Of a stretch of 64,000 bases of DNA, positions 36,216 to 48,894 are shown piece by piece (the stretch's first letter is position 1; every line of letters starts with the position of its first letter). The stretch covers positions 32,966,862 through 33,030,861 of the forward strand of contig CM049307.1 of assembly GCA_026874595.1 (NCBI GenBank), given 5' to 3'. The translations under genes were made by a program, and so were the position numbers. The notes under the pieces are model-generated. The model was not told the DNA's origin. It did no database searches and saw only the letters and a program-made list of their open reading frames with translations. Origin of the DNA: Sipunculus nudus (taxonomy: Eukaryota; Annelida; Sipuncula; Golfingiida; Sipunculidae).

Positions 36216-38625
36216 TACGGTAGTCACTTGTATCTGCCTAAATCAGAGTGGTACTGACGAAGTGAGGCATGGATTGATTTTAAGGGGAAATATATTGTCA
36301 TGTGTTATATATAAGCTTGGATGTCTGCCACGTAAACATGACTGTATGTGGCGCCACCTGTCATTTGAACAAGAAAACTATCTTAGATGTATACAAATGC
36401 TGAATTTCAGTGTTCAAATTTGACCAAGCTCTATGACATGGTATGGTGATTTGGTGCACAAATGTAGCAGATTTTGCAACTGTATCTCAAACATTTTACA
36501 AGTTATTGCATTAACTTTATTTAAGCAATATTACTGGTTTACTTCAAGGTCATCAGTGTTCCAACTTGATCTAACACTTTGATAAGGTGCATCAATGTTG
36601 CAGGTTTGGAGACTGTACCTCTAATTGTTTTTGAGTTATTGCATTAACTTCATTTTAGCCTTATTGCTGCTGTGACCTCGAAAAATGCTTCAAGTTCATC
36701 TGTATTCTAACATGACCTAGCACTTTATAAGGTGCATAAATGGTGCAAGTTTGGTGCCTTTATCTCAAATTCTTGTCCAGTTATTGCTTTAACGTCATTT
36801 TTATCATTACTGCCGCTGTGACCTTGATCTAGGGACCCATGGTCCTCAACGTTCAGCTGAATTTGTCTAGAAGGAAATTTTTTTTTATTTCAGGATGACA
36901 GTCCTGTGACTTTAATCAATGACCTTGTGACCAAAAAATCTTAGAACTTATTATCCTTGAACTTGCAGCATTTAGATTATTGTAACAATCTTAAAAAAAG
37001 TGACCTTGGTAACCTCAAAATCTACAGATCTCCTAACATTGGGCAAGTAAGCCATGTGTGAAAGATGGAAAGTTCGGGATGATAAGTTGGATTTACAGTG
37101 CATCCAAAATCTTTTTGAAGATGCTCCTCCTGTGACCTTCAACTTTGATCTCTTGACCCTGAAAATCAAAATGAATTTACTTGAGTGGTGGGCCATTATT
37201 AAATCACGTTTGAAGCCAATCTGTCAAACCAAAGCATAATTATCATCCATAAACTAATTTGTGAATGGACTGGCCCTGTGACCTTGACCGTTGACCCTAT
37301 GACCCCAAAATCAAACAGAATCTTCCCCTATTGGCAGGTTAGCAATATCTTGAAGATGGAAGTTTTGCGATGAAAAGTTTGGCTTCAAATGCATACACAT
37401 TCTTTTTAAGAAAGGATTCCTGTGACCTTGACCTTTATCCACTGGACCTCAAAATCAACATGGTTCGATCTTACTGAAGTGGTGAGCAATATATGAGTTA
37501 ACTTTGAAACTAATATGTCAAACTGTGCTGGAGTTATCATCTGGAAACTAATTTTTGAACTGATTGCAACTGTGACCTGGACGTTTGACCTTGTGACCCC
37601 AAATTCATTTATGCTCTCCCCATATTGGCAAGTCAGCCAAATGCCCAAGATGGATAGTTTGGGAGGAAAAGCTTGGCTTAAAACACAGCAATAATCTTTT
37701 AAATAAATGAGTCCTGTAACCTTGACCTTTGACCTTGTGACCCCATAATCATATAGGTTCTTGCTTTAGTGGTGGGCCATATGTAAGTCAAGTTTGAAAT
37801 CCATGTGTCAATCCAACCTGGAGTTATCATCTGGAAACACATTTTAATGGATGGACAGATGGACAGACAGACAGCTAGAAAAACAGACAGACAGACAGGG
37901 TGATTACTATAGGGTATCCACTTGTGATCAATTAACACACCAGGTTTAGGGAGACTAGATGTAATCACAGCTGAGAAACTGACAGGATTGTTGTCATTTT
38001 ATAGTAAAAAAATAGAAAAATATTCGTTAAAATTTAAAAAAATACAGGTTGCACCACCACTTTTCAGGAACTGACAAAACTACTTATGGTCAATATTCAA
38101 GGCAAGATTCATGACAATCAATGCATTGATTATCAAGATATTGGAGGTTTGGTATCAAATTTTTTATTATTATGGGGGGTACTTCAAGCCCCATAGCTCA
38201 GAGAATATAGATGGCAGTGACCTTTTTCAGGTTTCCAAGGAAATTTTTTTTTTATCTCTCTGGATGTTCACTTAAAAGTTTCCATGACCAGCAGTTACGA
38301 TTTGTGCCCTGCTAACAGACGGCTGGACGGCCGGACGACCAGACGGCCAGATGCTCGGACGGACAAAGCGCCATTCTTATACCTCAGTTGACTTACATTC
38401 TTTTCAAGTTATTGCATTTACATCATTTTAGCATTATCGCCGCTGTGACCTGATAAAGGGTGGTGCCACCTGTGTAGAGAGGAAAGGTCAGAGGTCAACC
38501 CAAAATGAGGGTGCAGCAGTTGCCATGTGACCTGATCATAATTCTGCGTTTCGTTAAATTCCTTCCAGTGGTTCCAGAAACCTATGGGGCGACAGGGGAG
38601 CTGGCGTCCAGCTGAAAACACATTA
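36216..38625. mobile_element. Family J element, copy 1, split by a K element
   Basis: Shares its start (GAAGTGAGGCAT, AGCTTGGATGTCTGC, TGGCGCCACCTGTCAT) and its end (AGAGGAAAGGTCAGAGGTCA, GAGGGTGCAGCAGTT, CTGAAAACACATTATC) with 48895-49940. In the middle it has units of about 130-145 bp with GTTATTGCATTAACTTCATT and CTGCTGTGACCT. The J sequence stops at about 36832 and resumes at about 38397 in the same kind of unit, the gap being element K. Confidence 0.7.
36833..38396. mobile_element. Family K array inserted in J
   Basis: Starts GGGACCCATGGTCCTCAACG then TTCAGCTGA. It contains diverged units related to those of element E (CCTGTGACCTTGACCTTTGACC, GGAAACTAATTTTTGAAC, GGCAAGTCAGCC), a GACAGACAG tail near 37855-37900, then a second part like 50905-51767 (GGTTGCACCACC, GGTCAATATTCAAGGCAAG), and ends near GGACGGACAAAGCGCCATTC, TACCTCAGTTGACTTACA. 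It may be two adjacent elements rather than one. Confidence 0.62.
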
Positions 38626-40329
38626 TCCAAACACTCTGTTTTAGCAGATACAAATATAACCACTGTGCTGTTAAGCTTCAATAGACAAGTGAGCAATGTA
38701 TCTGTGAAATTTCATCTGTTCAGATGGATAGATTTTGCTAATGACCAATTCATTCTTGCAGCCAAAGATAATAAAGTCAAAATCTAGACTTTTAGTTATA
38801 AATAGACTGGTTATACTATAGTTCATATCAAGACTAGTTAAACTACAGGAACTTGTGTTGAAAATGCCTTTTCATTAACAGTAAACTTGATTAAAGGTAG
38901 ACAATTTTGGATCTTTAAACCAAGACTGATGGACAAGAATTTTCAATAATAATTGACTTCCTTTAACTCACTTAAACTACATCCAAGGGGATATAAAAGT
39001 TAACGTTATAATTTTGCATTAGTTAAACCCATCTCATTTTTTTAGCAAAAGTATATATTTACAACACTGGGTAGGAAGTAATATGAATATATGTAGAATA
39101 ATATGAATTCTAAGACAGGGAAAAGACTGTGGCGAGGTCCAGTGGCCAGTTTCAGATTGGTTAAGACAACTATCAATACGCCCATATTTTCCACTTGCGA
39201 CCTGTGACATACGGGTTTAAGAGTGTACAAAAAACGGCAGCCCAATGAGCAGTTTCTTGAAACTGGGAGAAATAAAACTTTGAAGGTTCAAAACAGGGTG
39301 CAGGGATGCAACACATGAATTCCGAACACAGTGTCCAAGAGAGAATCTATCTGCAGCTGCAGAGGGAGTTTGGTGGCAAGGTTTATGAGTGGAATATAAC
39401 CCCCAAATCTTAAATTATGGCAGGATACATATGAAGATATCAGTTCTGAAACCAGTGCTGATTTCCCAATATACAATTAATATTCACCCACCTTCAACAC
39501 CTCACTTTGGTGTTAATTACCCAAATTTATATGGTAATAAAATGTAAGGTGTAAATTAATTGGTTAGTGAGAAATAAAGACTGTGCAGGGTTCCGGGGTA
39601 ACAGGCAACTAAGTAGGTGGTTTATGAAGGTCAGACAGGGCTTGTTAAGTGGGGGTTGAATGACAACACTTTCTTGTCAACATGTATCACTCACTAACCT
39701 CTGGCCTTGACCACTGTCAGCAGGCCCTGAGACAGCTCTACTAGCAGCCTGTGTGGTTAGATTTACACCCTTTGCTATACTGATTCACCTGCTCTCAGCT
39801 GTTGCTACCATTACTAAAGTGATGTAAACAGGGGTGTGTCAAAGCCATGGCTGCTTTATGTGATCCTTATTTGATCATATATGGCATATCCCTGGCTGAG
39901 CCTTGCACAGTTTTAGAGGAAGACATAGAACACTGCAGTTTTGGACTCTTTTTCTCCAAGACATGTACTCTGCAGATGAAAGGCTGTTGCAATACAGCCT
40001 TTATTGTAGTAAAAAAATAATTTTACATTTGTCCTCAAAATTACACAACCCTTTAACTTTTATAATTCATTTGACTCTGCTATGATCTGTTTAATCAGAA
40101 ATTGTACAGGAGTTTCTTCACTCCCCCTCTATGCAGAATAATACTGTCATATCCAAACTATCCTATATTACCTGAAATTATCCATTTAGCTTTGGTGTAA
40201 TCTGTCCCCACTGAACCCCTCTAATTCAATGCATAAATGGATAAAATCAGTGATTTCATTGGTCATGTCTGTAACAAGAAACAAGGCTGTAACAGATGTG
40301 ATTTCCAATACCTGTATGTACTTTAGAAT
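38626..40329. other. Unique intronic sequence
   Basis: No repeat family was recognised. 39580-39900 is somewhat GC-richer (GGGTTCCGGGGTAACAGGCA). Short frames have no known relatives. Confidence 0.5.
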
Positions 40330-41520
40330 CATGTTATCAATTATTTCTTCAATTAGGCCAATTGACCTATCCACTACAGCCCAAATGCTCCACCCTTTCA
40401 AATTAATTATTATGCCGAGACACAAAAACACTCCTACAGAGAAGGTCTTCCATGCCCATGGTAGAGAGAGCTGCTTGCAGCATAAAAATGACATCACAAA
40501 GGTCGCATTGACTGAGATCATCAACTGGTATCGCTGTCCTCTATTGATGAATATATTGCAGTCATTGAGAACTATTTGCAATATTTTGGATTATTGATCT
40601 CATACAAATTACTTGCAAGTTGAGCCATTATTTGCTTGGTGTCAGAGAAATGGCTCCTGCACCTATAGCCTAGAACTTTTTATACTACTCCTTTGAATGA
40701 AACTAGATGTGTCGGAACGACACAAATGCCCCCCTTGGAGCAAATTAGAAATATTTGTTAAAGTTTGTATAATTTTCTATGCTCAGAAGCTGTCATACGG
40801 TCAAAAGTAGGTAAACCAGGACAAAATGTGAACTCAACCTGTAAGTGGTCATTCTGCTGCAACATACCAAAAATCAGGACAATACCTGCAGGCATTACAA
40901 AAAAAAAGTCCATACATGTGCATTTGTCTGGTAAATTTCTATTTTTCCATGAAATTTTCCTACGTTCAGGAGCTGTCATACATTCAAAAGTAGGTCAACC
41001 AGGACAAAATGCAAACTCAATCTGTAAGTGGTCATTTTGCTGCCATGCACCAAAAATCAAGCTAATATCCGCAGGAATTGCAAAAAAAGTTGGTAAAGGT
41101 GCATTTATAATGAAAATTTCAATTTTCATGAAATTTTCTATGTTCAGGAGCCGTCATATGGTAAAAAGTAGGTCAACCGGGACAAAAAGTGAACTTGATC
41201 TGTAAGTGGTCAGTTTGCTGCCACACACCAAAAATTAGGCTAAAATCTATGGGCATTGCGAAATAAAGTCTGTACATGTGCATTTATCATGAAAATTTCT
41301 ATTTTTCATGAAATTTTCTATGATCAGGAGCAGTCATACAGTCAAAAGTAGGTAAACAGGGACAAAATGCAAACTTGATCTGTATGTGTTTGTAGGATGA
41401 TTGATGCTTTACAATGTTTACAGTCACCTGATTGGTTGCTTGTTAGACCAATGCTTTTTTTTATACATATCACATAGAGTTCATGGACTGGTCAATTACA
41501 AGTAAATCTTTAAAAACTAA
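40330..41520. repeat. Family D repeat, copy 2, split by a B element
   Basis: The left part (40344-40695) and the right part (41391-41460, GTCACCTGATTGGTTGCTTG) correspond to 8640-9310, where they are separated only by about 110 bp of ordinary sequence. The B element between them is therefore a later insertion. Confidence 0.75.
40702..41388. mobile_element. Family B element, copy 3, right end missing
   Basis: ACTAGATGTGTCGGAACGAC start, then ATGCCCCCCTTGGAGC and about four 180-bp units. It lacks both the nested A element and the MITE, so it gives the empty-site sequences for both. The right inverted end is missing; the sequence breaks off inside a unit after AAACTTGATCTGTATG. Confidence 0.82.
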
Positions 41521-44070
41521 GAGTATTCTAAATGCTGAGTCAAACAAGGAAAATTTTGTCCAAGTAAACCAAGCATCTATGGGAAGACAGCCACACATAT
41601 TTTGTCAATTTACCATCCATAGCTCCACGCTGACATAAACCAAGCCAGCCATGAAACAGAACTGTACCAGTGATCCAAACTGACAAGTATCACAATGACA
41701 CAGCTATTCATTAACCTGTTCCTGATTAGATTGATCTATTTTGGCAAATATTGACCATGCAAGGAGACATAATCAACAATGGAAGCAAAATCTCCCTGGG
41801 TAATAACTGGCCTAGGTAATAACCCTGCCAAGGTAAGACCCATCATGTACTCAACACGTATCTGGGTCATTTGGGGTTTGTTCCTCTGTCACTGAGTTAC
41901 ATTCAAATAAATCAAAGACTAACAATGACTATTTCTGCATCCTTCTCCTTACCTGGGAATCTGGAGTAAACACTGCCAGATTACCAATATTACTACAAGC
42001 ATCTGATTGTAACCCTCCCTGACAGGTGTCTGCTGATACAGTGTGATCCTGCTATTAATCTGCCTTATATGAATAGTCTAATTTATCCTAGTCTCTATGC
42101 TTTCAGGTACTTGTTCTATTCATAAGGTCTACAACCTAATATCTTCCCATTTGATGAAAGGTGATTTGTAACAAACTCATAATACACTTTCAATCAAAGC
42201 ACTTGAGACACATAACAAAGAATTAGAATGAAGAGTATCTCTTCTTTGATATGAATTTACCTTCTCAAAAGATACACTGGAAAGATTCAAGACACAAGGA
42301 AGTAATTATCATTATTATATAATTATTGTTAATTCCTACTTTGAACAAAAAAAAATTTATCAAAGTAGCATGTAAATTCATCTTAATAAAATGTAAAATG
42401 GTTATTTTAATTATATGAAAAGGGAAAATATAAATTATTATGGAACATAAGCATCTTCTATATCATACATGGTCCAATAAAAATAATTTTGCATTTTTAT
42501 CTTATCATATTTTCACCTTGTAGATAATTTGTTTCATTGACAAAGATTCTCCTTATAATAAATTGCATTGGGACTGCCCCTCTGTTGCTATTTTCATACT
42601 CCAGTAACTTAAATCTATCTGTCATCCCTGTTAATAGATCAAAACTTGCTTAAAGGTTATAAAAAGCCCTTGATAGTTGATACAATGCTGACCTGAACTT
42701 CATTGGACTGTCTGTCTATCCACCTGTATGACAGTCTGTTGACCAGTCCCACTACATATTGGTTTTTTTTTCAGAAATAATGTGTCTAAAATATTGACCA
42801 GTTTTATTGATTTTTATTACAATGCATGGTTTCCCTTGGGAATTTGAAAGGAGTACAATTGAAAGGAGACCTATTTCTTTGACAGTCTGTCAAAAATCTG
42901 TGTTGCAATGGCTTTTGCATAATAATTAATACTTTAAATATTATCCCCCCCCCCCCCCTCCATCCCAAGACCTTCAATAGGTAAGGACTGCATTCAAACT
43001 GACAGTCTGTCAACTGACATCTGTGGTACACTGGCTTCCTGGTGTTAATTTAACTAATATTTTATTCAAATCTTGTAGAATGGTTGTCTTTAGCAGTAGC
43101 TGGGATGGTACAGCTTTTGCACTTGTTAGAAATATTGCAGTATCAACCCAGGCTAGAAAACTCTAGCCTCACTCTATGACTTTTCTCTATCACTAGTTTT
43201 CTTGCATAAACATCATTTCCTAATTATAACAAAAATCCCTTTTTAAAGATTACTGAACATCTGTATATCCTTCACATATATCTTTATATTATACTAAATC
43301 TTACACAGAGAACCAAAAATTGCATGTTTTTAAAGGTTACAGTTCAAAGCAAATGCAAAAAAAAATGCTGAATAATAAATTCATGAAATGGCACTTGCCT
43401 ATATCTTGTTTCAAGTTTGTCTTTTGATCTTCCATGCACAGTTTTAATAAATAATCACATTTACATAACCACATAAAAACTGGGAGTCACTGTCACATAA
43501 AGTCAGTCTGACAATTAAAAACCTGTATTTCTGTCATAATACCAATGTCATATGCAGAAGTCATATGCTAGCCTTGGTAAATAATACTAGAATAAAAATA
43601 CAGAAAAGTGAACTTTAATATAATAGAAATAGTTAACTTGGAGAGTGTACACACACTGATTCATGGAAACACACAAAGACTGACAAATGGATCAAATTAT
43701 GATATCTGTTACTAGCCGTCAGATTATTTTACAAAAGAGGTACCCCTAAGTATTATAAAGTACAATTTTGCATAATTTTTGGTTAATTAGAGAAAAATAG
43801 TTGGACTTCATACTCTATTTCAAACACTTGGGTTTGTTTCGCTTTTCCTCTATTAGTATGATACTTACTGCTTACTTAACTATCTAAAGCAAATGCTTGT
43901 TTATACAAGGTCCAGGGCAACAGTTGAGAGAACCTGTGATATACACATACTCTGTGGTTCTCTATGGAGGCTCAGAGCCTTTTTATAAAAAAGAAGAGGA
44001 CATTGATTGGAGACTGTGTTGCCGCTCTGACAACAATAAAACAGCGTTACCAAGGCCGCTTCAGATTATA
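41521..44070. other. Mostly unique intronic sequence
   Basis: Contains C14 at 42945-42958 and three TGACAGTCTGT motifs (42729, 42880, 43000). The frame 43897-44085 has no known relatives. No exon was recognised. Confidence 0.5.
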
Positions 44071-44085
44071 GCCACCAGGGGGTGA
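44071..44085 (+). promoter_or_regulatory. CTCF-like motif
   Basis: GCCACCAGGGGGTGA agrees with the vertebrate and insect CTCF core CCANNAGGGGGC except at one late position. Bivalves have CTCF. Only sequence similarity supports it. Confidence 0.35.
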
Positions 44086-44400
44086 TCAATGAAACCAGAG
44101 ATGAGTAACAGTCACAAAATAGCAGGGGGTAAATTTTGCAAGTCTTTGGTTTCTTCTCCATTTGATCCCAGAAGTCACAAAAAATGCTACAAACAGATGA
44201 TTCATAAAGATAGGTGTTTACATTAGCTCACGCTGTGCTGTATAAAACTCAATAGATGTCAAGTATAATGATAGCCAGACCCAAAACCAGCACACTTCCT
44301 CCCATAATGCTACCCATACAGCCAGCCCCCCTGGTTTGTAGAATTAGGGCAAACGATGACAATGACCTAATTTCACATTTTGGCCTCAAAACAGACGAGA

Positions 44401-44450
44401 TATTCATTATGACATGATTTGGGGGGGATATTCATTATGACATGATTTGG
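44401..44450 (+). repeat. Perfect 22-bp direct duplication
   Basis: TATTCATTATGACATGATTT plus GG occurs at 44401-44422 and again at 44429-44450 with GGGGGA between, so a 28-bp tandem duplication with no divergence. Confidence 0.92.
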
Positions 44451-45044
44451 TATTATAGACTGAAGTTTTTCTAAAAATCTACACATCTAGATTCCATTTC
44501 TAAATACCTTCTTTTTCAAATAAACCACATTTTTTAAAACATTTATCACAACATTTAAGTATTCTAAACGGCTATTCTATGTCAGCTTTGTGAGACTCAA
44601 TCACTGACATGTCAGACTAGACGTTAACTGTCATTTATAATAACATAGCAGAGTATAACAAAAATAACAGACTTCCTGGCAGGAGGCCAAAAGTTTCCAT
44701 ATTGGTCCACAGTGTGCCATGCTTGAAATGTCAATGAAAAAAAGTGAAATTGAATTTTAATGACATTTGTGATAGATCTATGTAAACCTGGCAACAGATA
44801 TTGGTCTCAGTTTGGTTGTGGAGCTTTGCATGACTTATATATGGCAACTGTTACAATTAATATAGATGCTTGGAATTGTTTTTTGTTTTAACACATTACA
44901 CACAAGTAACTTGGTAGTGTTTTGTATTCTTCTGCCTCAGCTGCGTGATCCTATTGTGCAAACAACCAAAGTTGAGTATTAATAAATCAAAAGTTATTTG
45001 TATTATATAAGTAATGATTGGCGACCTTTTAAAGAAAATTCTGT
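44451..45044. other. Intron next to the exon at 45051
   Basis: Unique AT-rich sequence downstream of the 44-bp exon's donor in gene orientation. Nothing else was recognised. Confidence 0.5.
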
Positions 45045-45050
45045 CCTCAC

Positions 45051-45094
45051 CTTAAGGAAGAAGTCTTCAGCAGTTCGACCCTCATCTTCTGGTC
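45051..45094 (-). CDS. BICC1: BICC1 internal exon: N-terminal edge of the first KH unit
   Basis: A 44-bp micro-exon on the minus strand. After two bases of a split codon it encodes PEDEGRTAEDFFLK. Vertebrate BICC1 has SGEDFFQK directly before the IMEETN block, and here AEDFFLK leads in phase 0 into IMQETG of the exon at 30289. The acceptor is CTTTTAG (ending at 45095) and the donor GTGAGG (45050-45045). The acidic stretch before EDFF corresponds to the variable linker that follows the RFRVDRKKLE helix in known family members; that helix should be in the next exon upstream, which I could not find between 45095 and 64000. Identification rests on a short but well placed match, correct splice signals and correct phase. 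Confidence 0.88.
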
Positions 45095-45100
45095 CTAAAA

Positions 45101-48100
45101 GTACAGGACATACATATGGTAAACATGATAGAACAAACTAGAACATAATCATCTTCATATGACACAGTTATGGTCATACTGAAGTTCCAGTCAAATGTAA
45201 GACAATGGTCAACTATGAGGCACCCACAATGAAGAGCCTTGTTATCCGGAATACACAATCACGAAGAAACTCAGCAAGAGCCTAAACCAGTTCTGCTATA
45301 ATACCTAAACATGTTTTGACCTGGATTAATCTATAAGTAAACCTCACCACTTACATGTTAAGATATAATTATGTTCATCATGGACACCATTCAAAGTGAG
45401 CCCTCCTAGCTAAAAGATGTCACACAGATATATTCTACTGAAAAGTTTTCCATGGGCCACAAGGATCAGCTGAATATTCTTATCATCTGTTAAGCTTTCA
45501 AATTAGAGGTTAAATCTGACTAAAATTATAAATTTGCTTTACAAACAGACAAATTTTAGAAGACAATAACACAAACAGTGATCATTATACATGTTCATTA
45601 GAAGGCTTTCTGGGTTCACAACAAATCAAAACATTTACCAAATAAAGTACTGAGATATGGTGCAAACACAAGTCAATAATATAGTCTACTTATTTTACAG
45701 TCAAAATTGAAGGTAACTTCTAATAAATTAGATCAATAATGGTTCACTAATAAATTTTATAAGCATAAACATGGCACAAGGATTAAAGGTATTCTATAGT
45801 ACTGCACAAAAAGGCGTCTTCTTCAAAAGTGGAACAAAGTATAAAACCATTTTAAATTTTATACAAAAATACCCAAAACCAACAAATTCTGTTTAAGATT
45901 AATAAAGGTTACAATATGTTCTCAGCCAGTGACCATGTGATAAAATCTGAAATTCCAAATCTCCCTTAATTTTCCCCCTTGTTTTCACTTGTGCCTGAAC
46001 TCCTTGCATTTATAACCTTACAAAAATATTAACCTTGTTTCATTTACAGGAGAAATAAGTTAATACTGTCAGTTATTCATCACTAATAAGATAAACCTAT
46101 TGCAAAATCACCGTTCATTCAGAAATATGCAATCACCATCTGAGAGTGGCACCAGAGTACATAAAAGTGTTTATAAACTTTACATCACAGTAATAAAATT
46201 TTCATATGTTGAGTCTACATAGTATGGAACAGCCATTTTACATTGATATACTGCGGAGCTGACAAACAACCCATCAAACACTGCCACTTTTTTCAGGTTA
46301 ATGTTACTTTTTTCACTCTCAGCAATAAACATCCATGCGCAAATCATCACCCCTTGCATCTCAGTCTGTTAAAATAGAAGAAGTCTATACAGTATTAATA
46401 AAACAGCCTCAGCAATGACATCCATATGGCACCCTGTCTAATTCCCTGAATGACACAGGATCTTTTCATTTCCTCTCTGCGGTGAAGGAAAATGGTTTGT
46501 TTACAGCTTACAATAATACACAGGCAAGGGACAGGGTAGTGTACATAGCCTCCTGTCAGAAGCTGAGCTAAGGAGCTGAATGTATCACATATCTACAGGC
46601 ATGTTAGGAGTCTTGTTCTGTCCACCAGGAATATGGCATCCCATGTAATTTGAAGGACTCGAATACATCTGGAGTGCAGGCATTGCTTAAAACCTGCCAC
46701 AGATCACTCAGATTTAATCATTAACATATTTTTGCCATTTAAACATAAAAAGCTCATTCACACGTGTGCATAAAAATAAACTTTCATTGCAAATAGCTTA
46801 AAAATATTTTAAGGAACATGTTTAGGTCTAAAAGCATTTCATTTGTGTTACTCATATGATAATCTGTGAAAACCTCCCCAGGTAAACATGTGAATACTTA
46901 ATAAACAGTTGCCTGTACTGAGGTGTACCTCAGTCACAAATGCTTACTTGCTTGCAATTTACCTTTACTTCAGAAAATTAACAAAATGGTTATTTCTCTT
47001 AACTGCTAATGAGTACCTTGATTTCTTGGTCATTCAATCCAAGGTACGTGGCACCTTATATATGTGATAAAAGCAATGATTCCTTTTACAAGTTTACATG
47101 TGTTTATATTTAAACACTTTTTTAATTTAACAATAAATATTACTTATCATCTTTTATTATCAGCATAATCTTGTGGAAGTTTCATATTAGGCTTATTTAT
47201 ATAAAAGACACATTACAAATAGAGAACAATATCTCCTGAGTGTCTAGAGTGTGACATGTCTAAGTGACAACTTTATTTAAGTGGCTTCCAGGTCATACAT
47301 TTCAATCAACCAAATTCAAGTGCACACTTTCTTATGTGGTTTCATAATTTCACTGAAAGCTTAACAGATAGTTTACCAATGAATTATAACCATGCTACGT
47401 ACAGGATCCATAAGATCAACTTTCACTAAGTGAAAGTTCACAAATGGTTAAAAAGAGGAGTCCTTTGGAATGCAACATTTTAATTACTTGTGCCAAGCAT
47501 TTCCCCCTTCAGCCCTGTGTTAGTCCAGGAATGCTATATGTGAGTCATGTACCGTAAATGGAACGTGCTCATTGATAACATGTCCTTGATGTTTCTAGGT
47601 ACTGAGACCTTGTGGACAAAAGACCATCTGTGACCATGTCAAATAGAATTGGATGGTCATACATTCTGGCAGAGTTGTCTGGTTGACTCTGTTCAAACAG
47701 TCACCATGTCTGCCTGCCACTAAATAAATATCCAGTTTGTATACAATGACGCAGCAACCGATGACCTTAAAAGGTCAACATGGCAGGATTCCACATCGGA
47801 ATTGCATTTAATCAAACTACAAAGAAACACACCTAAATATACTGTGGAACTCTGAATTCATTACATTTTTTAGTATGTATCTCAAACATGTCAATGAATC
47901 AACATATTAAAAGCTAGACTCAAGGTTTAAAAGTTTGATTTGTATATACCTTCACTTTCATACACAACAATATGCCCTAAAATTATTCAACAAATGAAAC
48001 AATATATATTTTATCATATACCTGTAACTAGAAGTTTTCTGAGTTAACTACCCGCATTCAAAGAAAAAATATATATTTTTTTATCTTATTAAATCTCTGA

Positions 48101-48894
48101 ATTCCATCATTACTATATCTTATCCTTTCGTGTTTATACACTATCTGTATGTAATTTCATTGCTTTTATTCATCTTCCAAGACAGTCAATTTAAACTGCT
48201 TTATCCTGTATTTAAAATTTTCACATGAACCCTGTATGCGTTAATGCTTTGTTTTGCACAAAGACATAGAGTGTGTTGAAGTATGATAAAATACCAAAAG
48301 GAATTTTATACACAGGCCAAAGAGTGGACCCAACAAAAGGGTTGTTAACAATCCTTCTGACCAAGCTTGGGTAACATGAGTTGTTTTAAAACAAAACAAG
48401 GTTGAAATAATGTAAATCACTTATATTGATGGTAAGATGTCTCCTATTCGACTGACAGTTATTGTGATATCCTGACACCATTTATTGATTCTCCAACAGC
48501 ACTGGACACTTAAAAGAGTTTTTTTTCAACAAAATTCATTTAAACAAATGGTGTCTGCCAGCAGTTAAACAGATCACTACCACCAACACAGAGGCTGCAA
48601 GAGCCCTGTTCCTTATTTTAACACTGAAGCTTTTATAAAAATTCCCTCAATGGATAATGTAAGACAGATTTGGGAATCACATTTTTAGGAACATGAATGG
48701 CCCTCCTTTCCCCAACATGAGAGGGTTACAGCAGTTTTATGGCATGGTCTACTTGAAGTTTCAGTGACTGTTTCCTTTTGCATGCCACAGTGGGGATACT
48801 TCTACTTAAGAAAGTGATTTATTTAACTACACTCAGTACCAGCCTAAGAGCAGGTTAAAAGACACTCTGCTGGCTACATACAGACTTTCTGTGA
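45101..48894. other. Repeat-poor intron with GC-richer patch
   Basis: No repeat family was recognised over 3.8 kb. 46390-46720 is GC-richer and contains TTTGTTTACAG, a perfect forkhead-type TGTTTAC, and other non-repetitive sequence; it is a possible regulatory region. No sequence encoding the RFRVDRKKLE helix of BICC1 was found. Confidence 0.45.

Larger units (their letters stand above)
30290..45050 (-). other. BICC1: BICC1 intron, 14,761 bp
   Basis: The intron between the exons at 45051 and 30289, GT...AG on the minus strand. It contains a composite B element with nested A and MITE, the J/K nest, the second D copy with B inside it, and stretches without recognisable repeats. Confidence 0.87.

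Noticed and set aside
8678-40597. Opposed frames in the two D copies sharing LKGWSIWAV and INWY
   Set aside because: Shared residues follow from DNA homology of the repeat; stops and indels differ between copies and no protein family is recognised.
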